DNA of 7,436 bases, taken from the NCBI GenBank assembly GCA_947457525.1, contig CANGXE010000064.1:1-7436 (forward strand), in the 5' to 3' direction. Below the pieces are notes generated by a model, which made no database searches, was not told the origin of the DNA, and saw only the letters and a program-made list of their open reading frames with translations. This DNA is from Bacteroidota bacterium. Its GTDB lineage: Bacteria > Bacteroidota > Bacteroidia > Chitinophagales > LD1. A program made the translations under genes and the position numbers. Positions 1 through 7,052 of this stretch are shown one piece after another; position 1 is the stretch's first letter; each line of letters opens with the position of its first letter.

Positions 1-1170
1 CATTACATTGAATACTCCGGTGGTGGTGTAGGTATGAGATACAGTGTCTCCCACCGCGCTAGCCCCATCCCCAAAATACCAGATATAATCAGTGGTGCTT
101 AACTGCGAATTGCCGATAAACGTGGCGGTGAAAGGCAAACAACCTCCCGTGTCGGGCACCAATGGAAAAGAGTTTAATGGCTCTAAGGAGATAACAATAG
201 AGAAGGTGTCTATGGGTTTACAAATCTGATCTACATCGGTGATGTAATGCGTAATAGTATAGGAACCGGCTTGGGTGTAGCGATGAGTGGCAGTGTCGGT
301 AGTAGCCGTGGTACCATCGCCAAAATCCCAAAGCTCTGACTCTTCCCCTTGGTAAGTAGACCAAACAGTGACATCTACCGAATCGCAGCCATAAAAAAAT
401 CGACTAAAATTAAAATCGGCATTAGCACTGGAGTCGATAGTCGAGACGTTGCTAAAAACCGTATCGACTAAATCGCAAGAAAGAGAATCAGTGACTATCA
501 ACCGAACGGTAAATTGCCCTTGCTGTGCATAGACATATGTTGGATTTTTTGCGGTAGAGACTCCACCATCACCAAAGTTCCAGTTATAAGAAGATGTAGG
601 TAAACCGCTGCCGGTAAAGGCAATACTGAGAGGGACACAGCCATTGGTAATGTTTAACCCTATATCTGCCTCAATTTTTTCGGGAATGGTAATTTCTGAT
701 TGAAACGTATCGACCAAATTACATTTAGAAGTATCCGATACAATTAGACTAATGGTGTATTTACCGGGGGCATTGTAATAATGGATTATGCTGTCTGTGC
801 TATAGGTAGTACCATCGCCCATCGACCAATCGTATTTTGTTGTAGCATAATTATCCGCGGCTAACGCTACTTTGTTGCTATCACAATCCACTACTAAGTC
901 GGGTAAAAAATTAGCGGTCAAACTATCATCTCTCACCTCCACTTCTAGGTAAGCCGTATCGGACACATTACAAGAATTGGGATCAATACCTACGAGCATC
1001 ACGGTATACGTACCGGTGTCGGTATAGGTATGTAAAGGATTTTGCTGCATAGACGTATTTCCATCACCAAAATTCCAGAGATAAGTAACAGCATTCGTTA
1101 CTGTGCCATCAAACTGTACCGTGAGCGGCACACAACCAGTAGCCCTTGGAGAAGCATCAATCTCTACAGC
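1..1170 (-). repeat. Tandem PKD-domain array (five modules visible)
   Basis: Five immunoglobulin-like PKD modules follow the propeller. Their core tryptophans (W798, W881, W963, W1047, W1130) are 83, 82, 84 and 83 residues apart, so the DNA period is about 250 bp. Each core reads W-(N/S/D/Y)-(F/M)-G-D-G, and each of the first four closes with H/V-x-Y-x-x-x-G-x-(Y/F)-T-(V/I). Modules 1, 3 and 5 open with GC(V/L)P(L/F), while modules 2 and 4 open with CDSxxV. The last visible module is cut by the window edge, so the true number is unknown. Such arrays act as extracellular spacers or binding stalks. Confidence 0.85.
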
Positions 1171-3468
1171 TACTCCGGCAAGATTAAATTCCAACTTTAA
1201 GCCTAAGAGATTGCAATTATTACTTTGATTGGTGGGCGACCAAACTCCGACAGTAGTAGGTGTAAGTGAATTGCCTCCGCAACCTGCACACATGGCTTGG
1301 TAAATAACTCCTCGTTTATCAAATCTGCTTGTTCCTCCGTCTACGTGCTCAATCGCTCCATTGCCGCCAAAGTAAGATCCGTATAAAATATTCTGCGCGT
1401 TTTTTGATAAGATAAAAAAGTAAAAGTCTGTACCATCGGTGGTAGTCTTAAAAGCATCGGCCGTTAAAGGCATGTTGAACATGTTATTGGCGAAGCCCGC
1501 AAACGAACCGCTATTGGTTCCCCATCCGGCTACATACACATTTTGACAAGTATCTACCAAGAAGGCAGTGGGTGAAATGTTAGGCGAACCGCTACCACTT
1601 CCGAACACGGTAGAATAAACAGTTGTGCTCAGTGCAGGATTAGTTTTCAAAATAAACTGTCCGCTATTGGGGTTAGAGTAGGGAGCATTAAACACGGGAT
1701 ATTGACCGGTGGTTTGCCCCACACAATACACATCACCAAGGTTATCGAGCTTTACAAAATATATTTGATCATTGCCCGATGTACCAATGTAACTCGACTG
1801 CAAAAGCTGTGTACCATCTACATTGATATGTGCTAAAAATCCATCATATAAACCTCCGCGGTAAGTAGAATGTAAGGCTCCGGTAGTAGTCGGAAAATTA
1901 GTACTCATCGTTCCACCGGCTACATACAACGTACCGTTTACACCGAGGTCCAACGAGTAGCAAGCATCATCTTCACTTCCGCCAATAAACGTGCTGTAAA
2001 TCAACTGCGAGCAATCGGCATTGAGCTTAAACATACACCCATCTTGAATACCGCCAAAAGTACTTTGCAATGCGCCAATGCTTACGGGATAGTCAGATGA
2101 TTTGGTACAACTAGCCACAAAAATATTGTCCGCCAAATCTATGTTGACTTCCCCTCGGTTTTGGTCGCCATAGTTTCGTTTCAACTTGCCTGCCGTAAAT
2201 TCACCCGGGTCAAAGTTTATCCCATCGTCCGCACTGCCTCCAACAAATGTGGAACCCAACAATGCCGCACCATCAGAGGTCAACTTCGTGACTACAATAT
2301 CCCCTAAACCATTCACTGTTTTGTCATAGGCGTTTTGCGAAGTAGGATAGTCCGCAGAATAACTCACGCCATAAATAATCAAGTTACCGGCATTGTCTAC
2401 CACGAGTGAATGTGGTGTTTCATTATCCGTACCTCCAACATAGGTAGAGTACACTAACTGAGTTCCATCCGATGAAAACTTAGAAATACCCATATCACAG
2501 GCAAAAGCTATCCCATTGCCATTGCCGCTGTTGCCTCCGGTGCCTCCGCCCCATATAGTCTGAAAAGCTCCAAGCGTAGTGGGATAGAAACTTCCGTTAG
2601 GCGGAAAAGCGTTAACATAACCGCCTACGTACATCGCTCCTTGATTATCGTAGGTAGCGGTGTAACCCCAATTGTCGGCTGTAGCTCCGGTGTACGTAGA
2701 GAACACCACGTTGGGGTCAATAACTAATGCATAATTTTTATTATATGACTTGGGATATGCAAATGTCAGTTCGTTGCCGTTCAACACATACTCACAATTC
2801 ACCTCCACTTTTTTTCCATCGATGATTTGATAAGCATACGGTTTTTGTTCTGTCACCGTACCTACCGAGGTAACAATTTGCAAAGCATTGTTCTTTAATC
2901 GCAGCGCATCAGCGCCATCAATGCGCATGGAGATTTGGTTGACCTCTGCTTGTGGCGCCACGATAAAATCATACTTCAATGGAACTTGTTCGTTGGCATA
3001 AACACTCAAATCAACACCCTTGTACAAACCCTCATAATACACTTGTTCATACTGCTTCACCTTCCCTGCCCAATGCTTCGGGTCATTGCCCAAAAAATAA
3101 TTAAAGTAATGCGTAGAGGAATTTCTACCGTTGACGTTTACTAACGAATTGGCGTTTTGAAATGTAGTTTTATAAGCGTGACCATTCACCGTGATGGCTC
3201 CATCTTTCGTGTGGCCGGGATGGTCTATTTTGCTGATATCATTGGCATCGTATAGGAAATAGTAAAACGCATTATTCTCCAACAACAATTTGCCATTCGG
3301 CATAGCCGCTTCGAATCGAATTTGATTGACCCACTGTCCTTTATTCTCCGTAAATTTTTGTTTGGCTATAGTTTTCGGAATGCCATGTTGCCCACCGCCA
3401 TGCGCAGCCGCGCCAAACGCCCAAGCGCAAAAAAGAGCAACCAATAAATTGTGTAACCGTAAAACCAT
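1..3468 (-). CDS. Large secreted SBBP-repeat / PKD-domain surface protein (N-terminal part, runs off left edge)
   Basis: The open frame runs without a stop from ATG at 3468 to the left edge: 1156 residues, C-terminus missing. Residues 1-22 form a signal peptide (hydrophobic LLVALFCAWAFGAAA, likely cut after Ala22). An ENKGQW motif at 41-46 opens an N-terminal domain of about 210 residues that is typical of Bacteroidota secreted proteins. Residues about 257-760 carry seven repeats built on (Y)ST(Y/F)xGG followed by a D-x-x-G-N-x-Y strand, the SBBP type that folds as a beta-propeller. A CAGCGG motif follows (C727, C730). Then come five PKD modules with W-x-F/M-GDG cores at W798, W881, W963, W1047 and W1130. 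The family is exported and usually ends in a T9SS or gliding-associated sorting domain, which would lie outside the window. The role is probably surface adhesion or matrix; the ligand is unknown. No Shine-Dalgarno is visible. It is divergent from the helicase gene. Confidence 0.92.
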   Translation of the reverse strand, partial: MVLRLHNLLVALFCAWAFGAAAHGGGQHGIPKTIAKQKFTENKGQWVNQIRFEAAMPNGKLLLENNAFYYFLYDANDISKIDHPGHTKDGAITVNGHAYKTTFQNANSLVNVNGRNSSTHYFNYFLGNDPKHWAGKVKQYEQVYYEGLYKGVDLSVYANEQVPLKYDFIVAPQAEVNQISMRIDGADALRLKNNALQIVTSVGTVTEQKPYAYQIIDGKKVEVNCEYVLNGNELTFAYPKSYNKNYALVIDPNVVFSTYTGATADNWGYTATYDNQGAMYVGGYVNAFPPNGSFYPTTLGAFQTIWGGGTGGNSGNGNGIAFACDMGISKFSSDGTQLVYSTYVGGTDNETPHSLVVDNAGNLIIYGVSYSADYPTSQNAYDKTVNGLGDIVVTKLTSDGAALLGSTFVGGSADDGINFDPGEFTAGKLKRNYGDQNRGEVNIDLADNIFVASCTKSSDYPVSIGALQSTFGGIQDGCMFKLNADCSQLIYSTFIGGSEDDACYSLDLGVNGTLYVAGGTMSTNFPTTTGALHSTYRGGLYDGFLAHINVDGTQLLQSSYIGTSGNDQIYFVKLDNLGDVYCVGQTTGQYPVFNAPYSNPNSGQFILKTNPALSTTVYSTVFGSGSGSPNISPTAFLVDTCQNVYVAGWGTNSGSFAGFANNMFNMPLTADAFKTTTDGTDFYFFILSKNAQNILYGSYFGGNGAIEHVDGGTSRFDKRGVIYQAMCAGCGGNSLTPTTVGVWSPTNQSNNCNLLGLKLEFNLAGVAVEIDASPRATGCVPLTVQFDGTVTNAVTYLWNFGDGNTSMQQNPLHTYTDTGTYTVMLVGIDPNSCNVSDTAYLEVEVRDDSLTANFLPDLVVDCDSNKVALAADNYATTKYDWSMGDGTTYSTDSIIHYYNAPGKYTISLIVSDTSKCNLVDTFQSEITIPEKIEADIGLNITNGCVPLSIAFTGSGLPTSSYNWNFGDGGVSTAKNPTYVYAQQGQFTVRLIVTDSLSCDLVDTVFSNVSTIDSSANADFNFSRFFYGCDSVDVTVWSTYQGEESELWDFGDGTTATTDTATHRYTQAGSYTITHYITDVDQICKPIDTFSIVISLEPLNSFPLVPDTGGCLPFTATFIGNSQLSTTDYIWYFGDGASAVGDTVSHTYTTTGVFNVM
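1180..2705 (-). repeat. Seven SBBP-type propeller repeats inside the secreted protein
   Basis: Reading the minus strand, seven segments share the pattern x-(Y/F)-S/G-(T/S)-(Y/F/V)-x-G: VFSTYTG, VYSTYVGG, LGSTFVGG, IYSTFIGG, LQSSYIG, VYSTVFG and LYGSYFGG. They span about residues 257 (first) to 698 (last). Between them lie strands such as DNAGNLIIYG, DLADNIFVAS and DLGVNGTLYVAGG and the recurring (Y/F)P(T/V) turn before A-(L/Y/F). Seven copies agrees with a seven-bladed propeller, but that fold is inferred from the repeat count, not shown. Confidence 0.75.
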
Positions 3469-3585
3469 GTCAATGTGCCGAATAAAGATAACCAAAAATG
3501 CCTTTCGGTTGTTTTTAGGTGTTTAAAAAAAGCCTGCGTCCACACGTTAAAAGTGTTTTGAGCCGTAATTGGCTATATTGCACCC
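3469..3585. promoter_or_regulatory. Divergent promoter spacer between secreted protein and helicase
   Basis: This 117-bp spacer must hold both promoters. On the minus strand, TATCTTTA (3490 down to 3483) matches seven of eight positions of the Bacteroidota -7 box TAnnTTTG and would give a short leader before the ATG at 3468. On the plus strand, TATATTGC at 3574-3581 is a poorer match that sits almost on the helicase start, with TTTG at 3557-3560 upstream but at only 13 bp rather than the usual 19-21. Neither start has a Shine-Dalgarno. The boxes are weak, and no start site can be fixed from sequence. Confidence 0.35.
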
Positions 3586-4887
3586 ATGACATTTGAAAAT
3601 TTATCGCTCATTGAGCCGATCCTTCGTGCTGTAAAAGAAGAAGGATACACCCACCCCACTCCCATTCAACAACAAGCTATTCCTGTAGTTTTAAACCAAA
3701 GAGACATCCTCGGCTGCGCCCAAACCGGCACCGGCAAAACAGCGGCTTTCGCCATCCCGGTGTTGCAATTGCTTTCGCAAAACATGACCAAAGGCCCTAA
3801 GCACATTCGTACGCTCATCCTTACCCCAACACGTGAGTTGGCTATTCAAATCAACGAAAGTTTTGCGGCCTACGGCAAGCACCTTTCTCTGAGCCATGCT
3901 GTTATTTACGGAGGCGTGTCACAACTGGCACAAACCACCGCATTGCGCAGAGGACTCGACATTTTAATAGCCACGCCCGGTCGTTTGCTCGACCTCATGC
4001 AACAAGGCCACGTACACCTCAATAAAATTGAAATCTTTGTACTCGATGAAGCCGACCGCATGCTCGACATGGGTTTCATCAATGATGTAAAAAAAGTGGT
4101 GGCCAAGTTGCCCCACAAAAGACAGACGTTGTTTTTCTCGGCCACCATGCCTACAGACATTATCAAACTGGCGAACACAATCTTAACCGAGCCGGTAGAA
4201 GTAGCCGTCACACCACCATCCAGCACTGTAGACAAAATCAATCAGCAACTCTACTACGTTTCGAAAGCGGATAAGAAAAATTTGCTGCAATACATTTTGA
4301 AAGACAAAGCCATTAAGAGCGCTTTGATTTTTACACGCACCAAACACGGTGCCGACAAAGTAATGCGCGAACTCAGCAAAAACGGCACAAAAGCCTTGGC
4401 CATCCACGGCAACAAATCGCAAAACGCACGTCAGAATGCTCTCAACGATTTCAAATCGGGTGCCATTCGTGTACTCGTGGCTACTGACATTGCCGCTCGT
4501 GGCATTGATGTAGATCACCTTTCGCACGTGATTAATTTCGACTTGCCGAATATTCCCGAAACCTACGTTCACCGCATCGGGCGAACCGGTCGCGCTGGCG
4601 CTGATGGGGTAGCTATTTCATTTTGCGACATCGAAGAAAAAGCCTTCCTCAAAGACATTCAAAAAGACATTGGCAAAGCTATCCCCGTGGTGGCAGAGCA
4701 TCCATACTTACCGAGTGCCGAGTCTATCAAGTCTGAACTCATCGCCCTAGAGATGGAGAAACTCGCCAAAAAAGGCAAATCAAACTCCGGCTACGGTGGC
4801 AAAAAGTTCGGCTCTGCCAAACCGGCTGGTGCTCCCGCCACCGGCAAACAAAAAAGCTGGTACGGCAAAAAGACGTATAAGAATTAA
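3586..4887 (+). CDS. rhlE: DEAD-box ATP-dependent RNA helicase, RhlE-like
   Basis: The 433-residue cytoplasmic protein is complete, and the DEAD-box core motifs are present in order: Q motif (F3 and PTPIQ 24-28), motif I AQTGTGKT 45-52 (Walker A), Ia PTREL 81-85, GG 109-110, Ib TPGR 130-133, II DEAD 154-157 (Walker B), III SAT 185-187, IV LIFTRTK 247-253, V ATDIAARGID 299-308 and VI HRIGRTGRAG 329-338. It should use ATP to unwind short RNA duplexes in ribosome assembly or mRNA turnover. A Lys/Gly-rich tail (about 392-433) is the usual low-complexity RNA-binding extension of this group. The start at ATG 3586 fits because the Q-motif Phe lies at residue 3. Its stop overlaps that of the convergent dinB. 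The helicase identity is firm; the RhlE subgroup rests on overall resemblance (PTPIQQQAIP, SAQTGTGKTA-like region). Confidence 0.95.
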   Translation: MTFENLSLIEPILRAVKEEGYTHPTPIQQQAIPVVLNQRDILGCAQTGTGKTAAFAIPVLQLLSQNMTKGPKHIRTLILTPTRELAIQINESFAAYGKHLSLSHAVIYGGVSQLAQTTALRRGLDILIATPGRLLDLMQQGHVHLNKIEIFVLDEADRMLDMGFINDVKKVVAKLPHKRQTLFFSATMPTDIIKLANTILTEPVEVAVTPPSSTVDKINQQLYYVSKADKKNLLQYILKDKAIKSALIFTRTKHGADKVMRELSKNGTKALAIHGNKSQNARQNALNDFKSGAIRVLVATDIAARGIDVDHLSHVINFDLPNIPETYVHRIGRTGRAGADGVAISFCDIEEKAFLKDIQKDIGKAIPVVAEHPYLPSAESIKSELIALEMEKLAKKGKSNSGYGGKKFGSAKPAGAPATGKQKSWYGKKTYKN

Positions 4888-6107
4888 TCTTCACGCGTTT
4901 TACGTCTTTCAACTTTGTCTGCTTTATTCAAAGTGGCTTTGGGGTCATTGATTTTTCGGCTGTCTAAGCCTAAGTTTTGAGCAATCACGAGCTTTGTTTT
5001 CCCGTGCTTAGATTTCAGTTCGTCTATGGCTTTGTAAAGACGAACATCTTTGGCGGTGTCGTCAAATAAGTTGATAGGATATGCCCCATCTGTCAGGTGG
5101 CTTAACCGCACTCCTATCAGCCTAACTTCACGCTCTTTTTCATGAATACTTTTGTATAAATGAGTAGCTGTTTCCGCAATCACTTTTGAATTGGCGGTGG
5201 TTGAAATGGCCAATTGCTTTGTGTGGGTTTCAAAGTCGGAGTATCTGATTTTTATGGCCACACAAGCGGCCGTTTTTTTATCTTTCCGGAGGTCAACGGC
5301 CAGGTCTTCGGTGAGTGCAATAATTACTTTTTCCAGCTTTGCGCGGTCTGCGGTGTCTTTACTAAATGTTCGCTCGGCACTCATGCTTTTCGCATCGGTG
5401 TAGGGATGCAAAGTGGCGGTGGCTTTGCCGTGGGCACGTTGCCACAGATCTACCCCGCTTTTACCCAACCAATTATGCAAGGCTTCTGCCGAAAACTGGC
5501 GCAAGTCAAAAATCGTTTTAATGCCTTTGGTGAGTAAAAACTGCTCTGTCTTTTCACCACAAAAAGGAATTTTACCGATTGGCTTAGGATCCAAAAAAGC
5601 CTGCTCCTCTCCTTCCGGTATCTGAAACTGTCCGTTCGGTTTAGCTTCGTTGGTGGCCATCTTCGCCAACATTTTGTTCACCGACAATCCAAACGAAATG
5701 GGCAGTCCCGTTTCGGCAATTATTTTTTGCCGCAAGGCCAAGCTCCACTGCCAACTGCCAAAAAACTTATCCATGCCCGTCAGGTCAATATAAAACTCAT
5801 CAATCGAAGCTTTTTCAAACGATGGCGCTTCCGCAGCAATGATGTCGGTCACCATTTTGGAGTATTTACCATATTGCCCCATGCTGCCCGAGATAAAGAT
5901 GGCATCGGGGCAAAGTTGTTTGGCTTTTCGCGTACTCATGGCGCTATGTACGCCCATTTTGCGCGCTTCGTAGCTACAAGAAGAAACCACACCGCGCTCG
6001 CTCGTGCCGCCCACCACCACGGGTTTACCGTTCAGCGAAGGATCGAGCAGCCGCTCCACCGACACGAAGAACGAATCCAAATCAAGGTGTAGTATTTTGG
6101 TGGACAT
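4884..6107 (-). CDS. dinB: Y-family DNA polymerase IV (translesion polymerase)
   Basis: The 407-residue protein is complete. The palm starts with HLDLDSFFVSVE, which gives metal-binding D9 and steric-gate F14; SIDE at 101-104 supplies catalytic D103 and E104. Y46 and R49 (SYEARK) contact the incoming nucleotide in this family. GLSVNKMLAKMATNEAKPNG (140-159) and a helix-hairpin-helix thumb (about 177-206, IPFCGEK) match DinB, and the little finger covers about 240-345. INLFDD at 345-350 resembles a sliding-clamp-binding QLxLF motif. It is followed by LYKAIDELKSKHG and a basic tail, so the protein is longer than E. coli DinB (351 residues). It copies past lesions with low fidelity and lacks proofreading. 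It is transcribed divergently from the S24 regulator across 72 bp, which suggests damage-inducible control. The start ATG at 6107 is supported by the N-terminal motif position. Confidence 0.96.
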   Translation of the reverse strand: MSTKILHLDLDSFFVSVERLLDPSLNGKPVVVGGTSERGVVSSCSYEARKMGVHSAMSTRKAKQLCPDAIFISGSMGQYGKYSKMVTDIIAAEAPSFEKASIDEFYIDLTGMDKFFGSWQWSLALRQKIIAETGLPISFGLSVNKMLAKMATNEAKPNGQFQIPEGEEQAFLDPKPIGKIPFCGEKTEQFLLTKGIKTIFDLRQFSAEALHNWLGKSGVDLWQRAHGKATATLHPYTDAKSMSAERTFSKDTADRAKLEKVIIALTEDLAVDLRKDKKTAACVAIKIRYSDFETHTKQLAISTTANSKVIAETATHLYKSIHEKEREVRLIGVRLSHLTDGAYPINLFDDTAKDVRLYKAIDELKSKHGKTKLVIAQNLGLDSRKINDPKATLNKADKVERRKTRED

Positions 6108-6179
6108 CGCTATTTTTATTCCGAAGCTATAAAACTAAATATTTTTGCCTAGATTTGGCATTACTAAAATAATTGGCTC
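6108..6179. promoter_or_regulatory. Divergent dinB / S24-regulator promoter region with candidate operator
   Basis: This 72-bp AT-rich spacer carries the promoters of both genes. For the regulator, TATTTTTG at 6140-6147 is a perfect TAnnTTTG -7 box and would give a leader of about 25-30 nt. For dinB, TAGTTTTA (6137 down to 6130) matches seven of eight positions. A perfect inverted repeat, TTTTAT at 6114-6119 and ATAAAA at 6129-6134, flanks an inner TTCCGAA (6119-6125). It overlaps the dinB -7 region, where a repressor site would be effective. ACTAAA occurs twice (6134, 6163), as does A(T/A)TTGGC (6153, 6171). The promoter role follows from gene layout; the operator is a guess. Confidence 0.5.
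6114..6134. promoter_or_regulatory. Candidate operator: 6-bp inverted repeat with 9-bp spacer
   Basis: TTTTAT (6114-6119) and ATAAAA (6129-6134) are exact reverse complements separated by nine bases whose left part contains TTC-C-GAA. The 21-bp size fits a dimeric XRE-type repressor, and the right arm touches the dinB -7 box. In AT-rich DNA such repeats arise by chance, so support is modest. Confidence 0.25.
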
Positions 6180-6965
6180 ATGGAATTCATCGCTTCAAAC
6201 CTAAAATTCTTACGCAAACTCAAAAAATGGACGCAAGGCGATTTAGCCGAAGAAGTAGGTGTCACGCGAGCCGTAGTGGGTTCGTATGAAGAAAACCGAG
6301 CCCGTCCCACCTACGAAGTGTTGGTGGCCCTCACCAAATTGTTTCCCTACAAAATAGACGACCTCATCACCCGCGACCTTCGCCAAACCGAAAAGGTCCC
6401 GCTCTTTAACGAAGAGCAAATGAAAAACCTCGAAGGCAAAAATTTGCGCGTCTTAGCCATCACGGTCGACAAAGAAGACAACGAAAACATCGAACTCGTG
6501 CCCGTCAAAGCCGCTGCCGGCTACTTGAGCGGTTTTGCCGACCCTACCTACCTCAAGGAGCTCAACAAATTTCGCTTGCCGTTTTTGCCCGTGGGCACCT
6601 ATCGCGCCTTCGAAATCAAAGGCGACTCCATGCTCCCCGTCCAGCCCGGCTCCATCATCGTCAGCGAGTATGTCGAAAACTGGAAACAAATCAAAGACGG
6701 CAGCACCTACATCATCCTGTCTAAGCACGATGGCATCGTGTTCAAGCGCGTGTTCAATCAAGTAGAAGAAAACCAAACCCTCGTCCTCCGCAGCGACAAT
6801 CCCTCCTATCCGCCCTACCCTATCCACATTGACGAAGTCCTCGAAATCTGGAAAGCCGTGCTCAACATCAGCCACCTCAACCGAGGCAGCGACTTGTCTT
6901 TTCAAAACATCGTGCAACTGATGCAAGAACTGAAACAAGACGTAGAAAACTTGAAAGCCAACTAA
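6180..6965 (+). CDS. LexA-like XRE-HTH / S24 peptidase transcriptional repressor
   Basis: The 261-residue cytoplasmic regulator is complete. Residues 5-62 form an XRE/Cro-type helix-turn-helix (LKFLRKLKKWTQGDLAEEVG, then VTRAVVGSYEENRARP). The C-terminal half is an S24/LexA-type latent protease: candidate cleavage bond Ala113-Gly114 (KAAAGYL), catalytic Ser150 in KGDSMLP and catalytic Lys189 in IVFKRVF. Bond-to-Ser spacing (37) and Ser-to-Lys spacing (39) are close to those of E. coli LexA (35 and 37). In this family, RecA-ssDNA contact triggers self-cleavage and derepression; whether RecA is the trigger here is inferred. Residues about 238-261 (FQNIVQLMQELKQDVENL) look like a short coiled coil beyond the protease fold. 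It is divergent from dinB, the obvious target. The length and XRE domain make it a cI/HipB-like member rather than classical winged-helix LexA. Codons are visibly richer in C-ending forms than in the secreted-protein gene. Confidence 0.93.
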   Translation: MEFIASNLKFLRKLKKWTQGDLAEEVGVTRAVVGSYEENRARPTYEVLVALTKLFPYKIDDLITRDLRQTEKVPLFNEEQMKNLEGKNLRVLAITVDKEDNENIELVPVKAAAGYLSGFADPTYLKELNKFRLPFLPVGTYRAFEIKGDSMLPVQPGSIIVSEYVENWKQIKDGSTYIILSKHDGIVFKRVFNQVEENQTLVLRSDNPSYPPYPIHIDEVLEIWKAVLNISHLNRGSDLSFQNIVQLMQELKQDVENLKAN

Positions 6966-6976
6966 AACCCACCCAC

Positions 6977-7005
6977 GCCAGCCGTTGTCTGGCTTTGCTT
7001 CTTTT
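6977..7005 (+). terminator. Possible terminator hairpin after the S24 regulator
   Basis: GCCAG (6977-6981) pairs with CTGGC (6989-6993) around a 7-nt loop, starting 12 bp after the regulator's stop. It is followed by a T-rich run (TTTGCTTCTTTT, 6994-7005). The stem is only 5 bp and the T tract is interrupted, so termination strength is uncertain. CGCCA at 6976-6980 could instead pair with TGGCG at 7005-7009. Confidence 0.35.
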
Positions 7006-7039
7006 GGCGCTTTACTGTTCCCTTCTTTCCGTACTGTTT

Positions 7040-7052
7040 CGCCCAGCGGGCG
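7040..7052. terminator. GC-rich hairpin in the convergent spacer
   Basis: CGCCC (7040-7044) and GGGCG (7048-7052) form a 5-bp GC stem with a 3-nt loop, flanked by CGTAC at 7030-7034 and GTACG at 7052-7056. Between two convergent genes it could act as part of a bidirectional transcription end, but neither side has a clear T tract. The function is inferred from position only. Confidence 0.25.

Noticed and set aside
1..1170. CRISPR or DNA-level direct repeats suggested by recurring 'ccatcaccaaa(a)ttcca' segments
   Set aside because: They are spaced about 250 bp apart and encode the WNFGDG core of successive PKD domains, so protein repeats explain them.
2935..3144. 69-residue plus-strand frame inside the secreted-protein gene
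   Set aside because: Antisense to the continuous 1156-residue frame, hydrophobic by chance, no upstream promoter or start context.
3531..3560. ACAC...GTGT hairpin followed by TTTT near 3541-3559 as a terminator
   Set aside because: The stem is only 4 bp and it sits between two divergent genes, where no transcript should end.
4183..4572. 129-residue minus-strand frame inside the helicase gene
   Set aside because: Fully antisense to helicase motifs IV-VI; no recognisable motif of its own.
5727..6092. 121-residue plus-strand frame opposite the dinB start
   Set aside because: Antisense to the conserved polymerase palm motifs; composition is that of a shadow frame.
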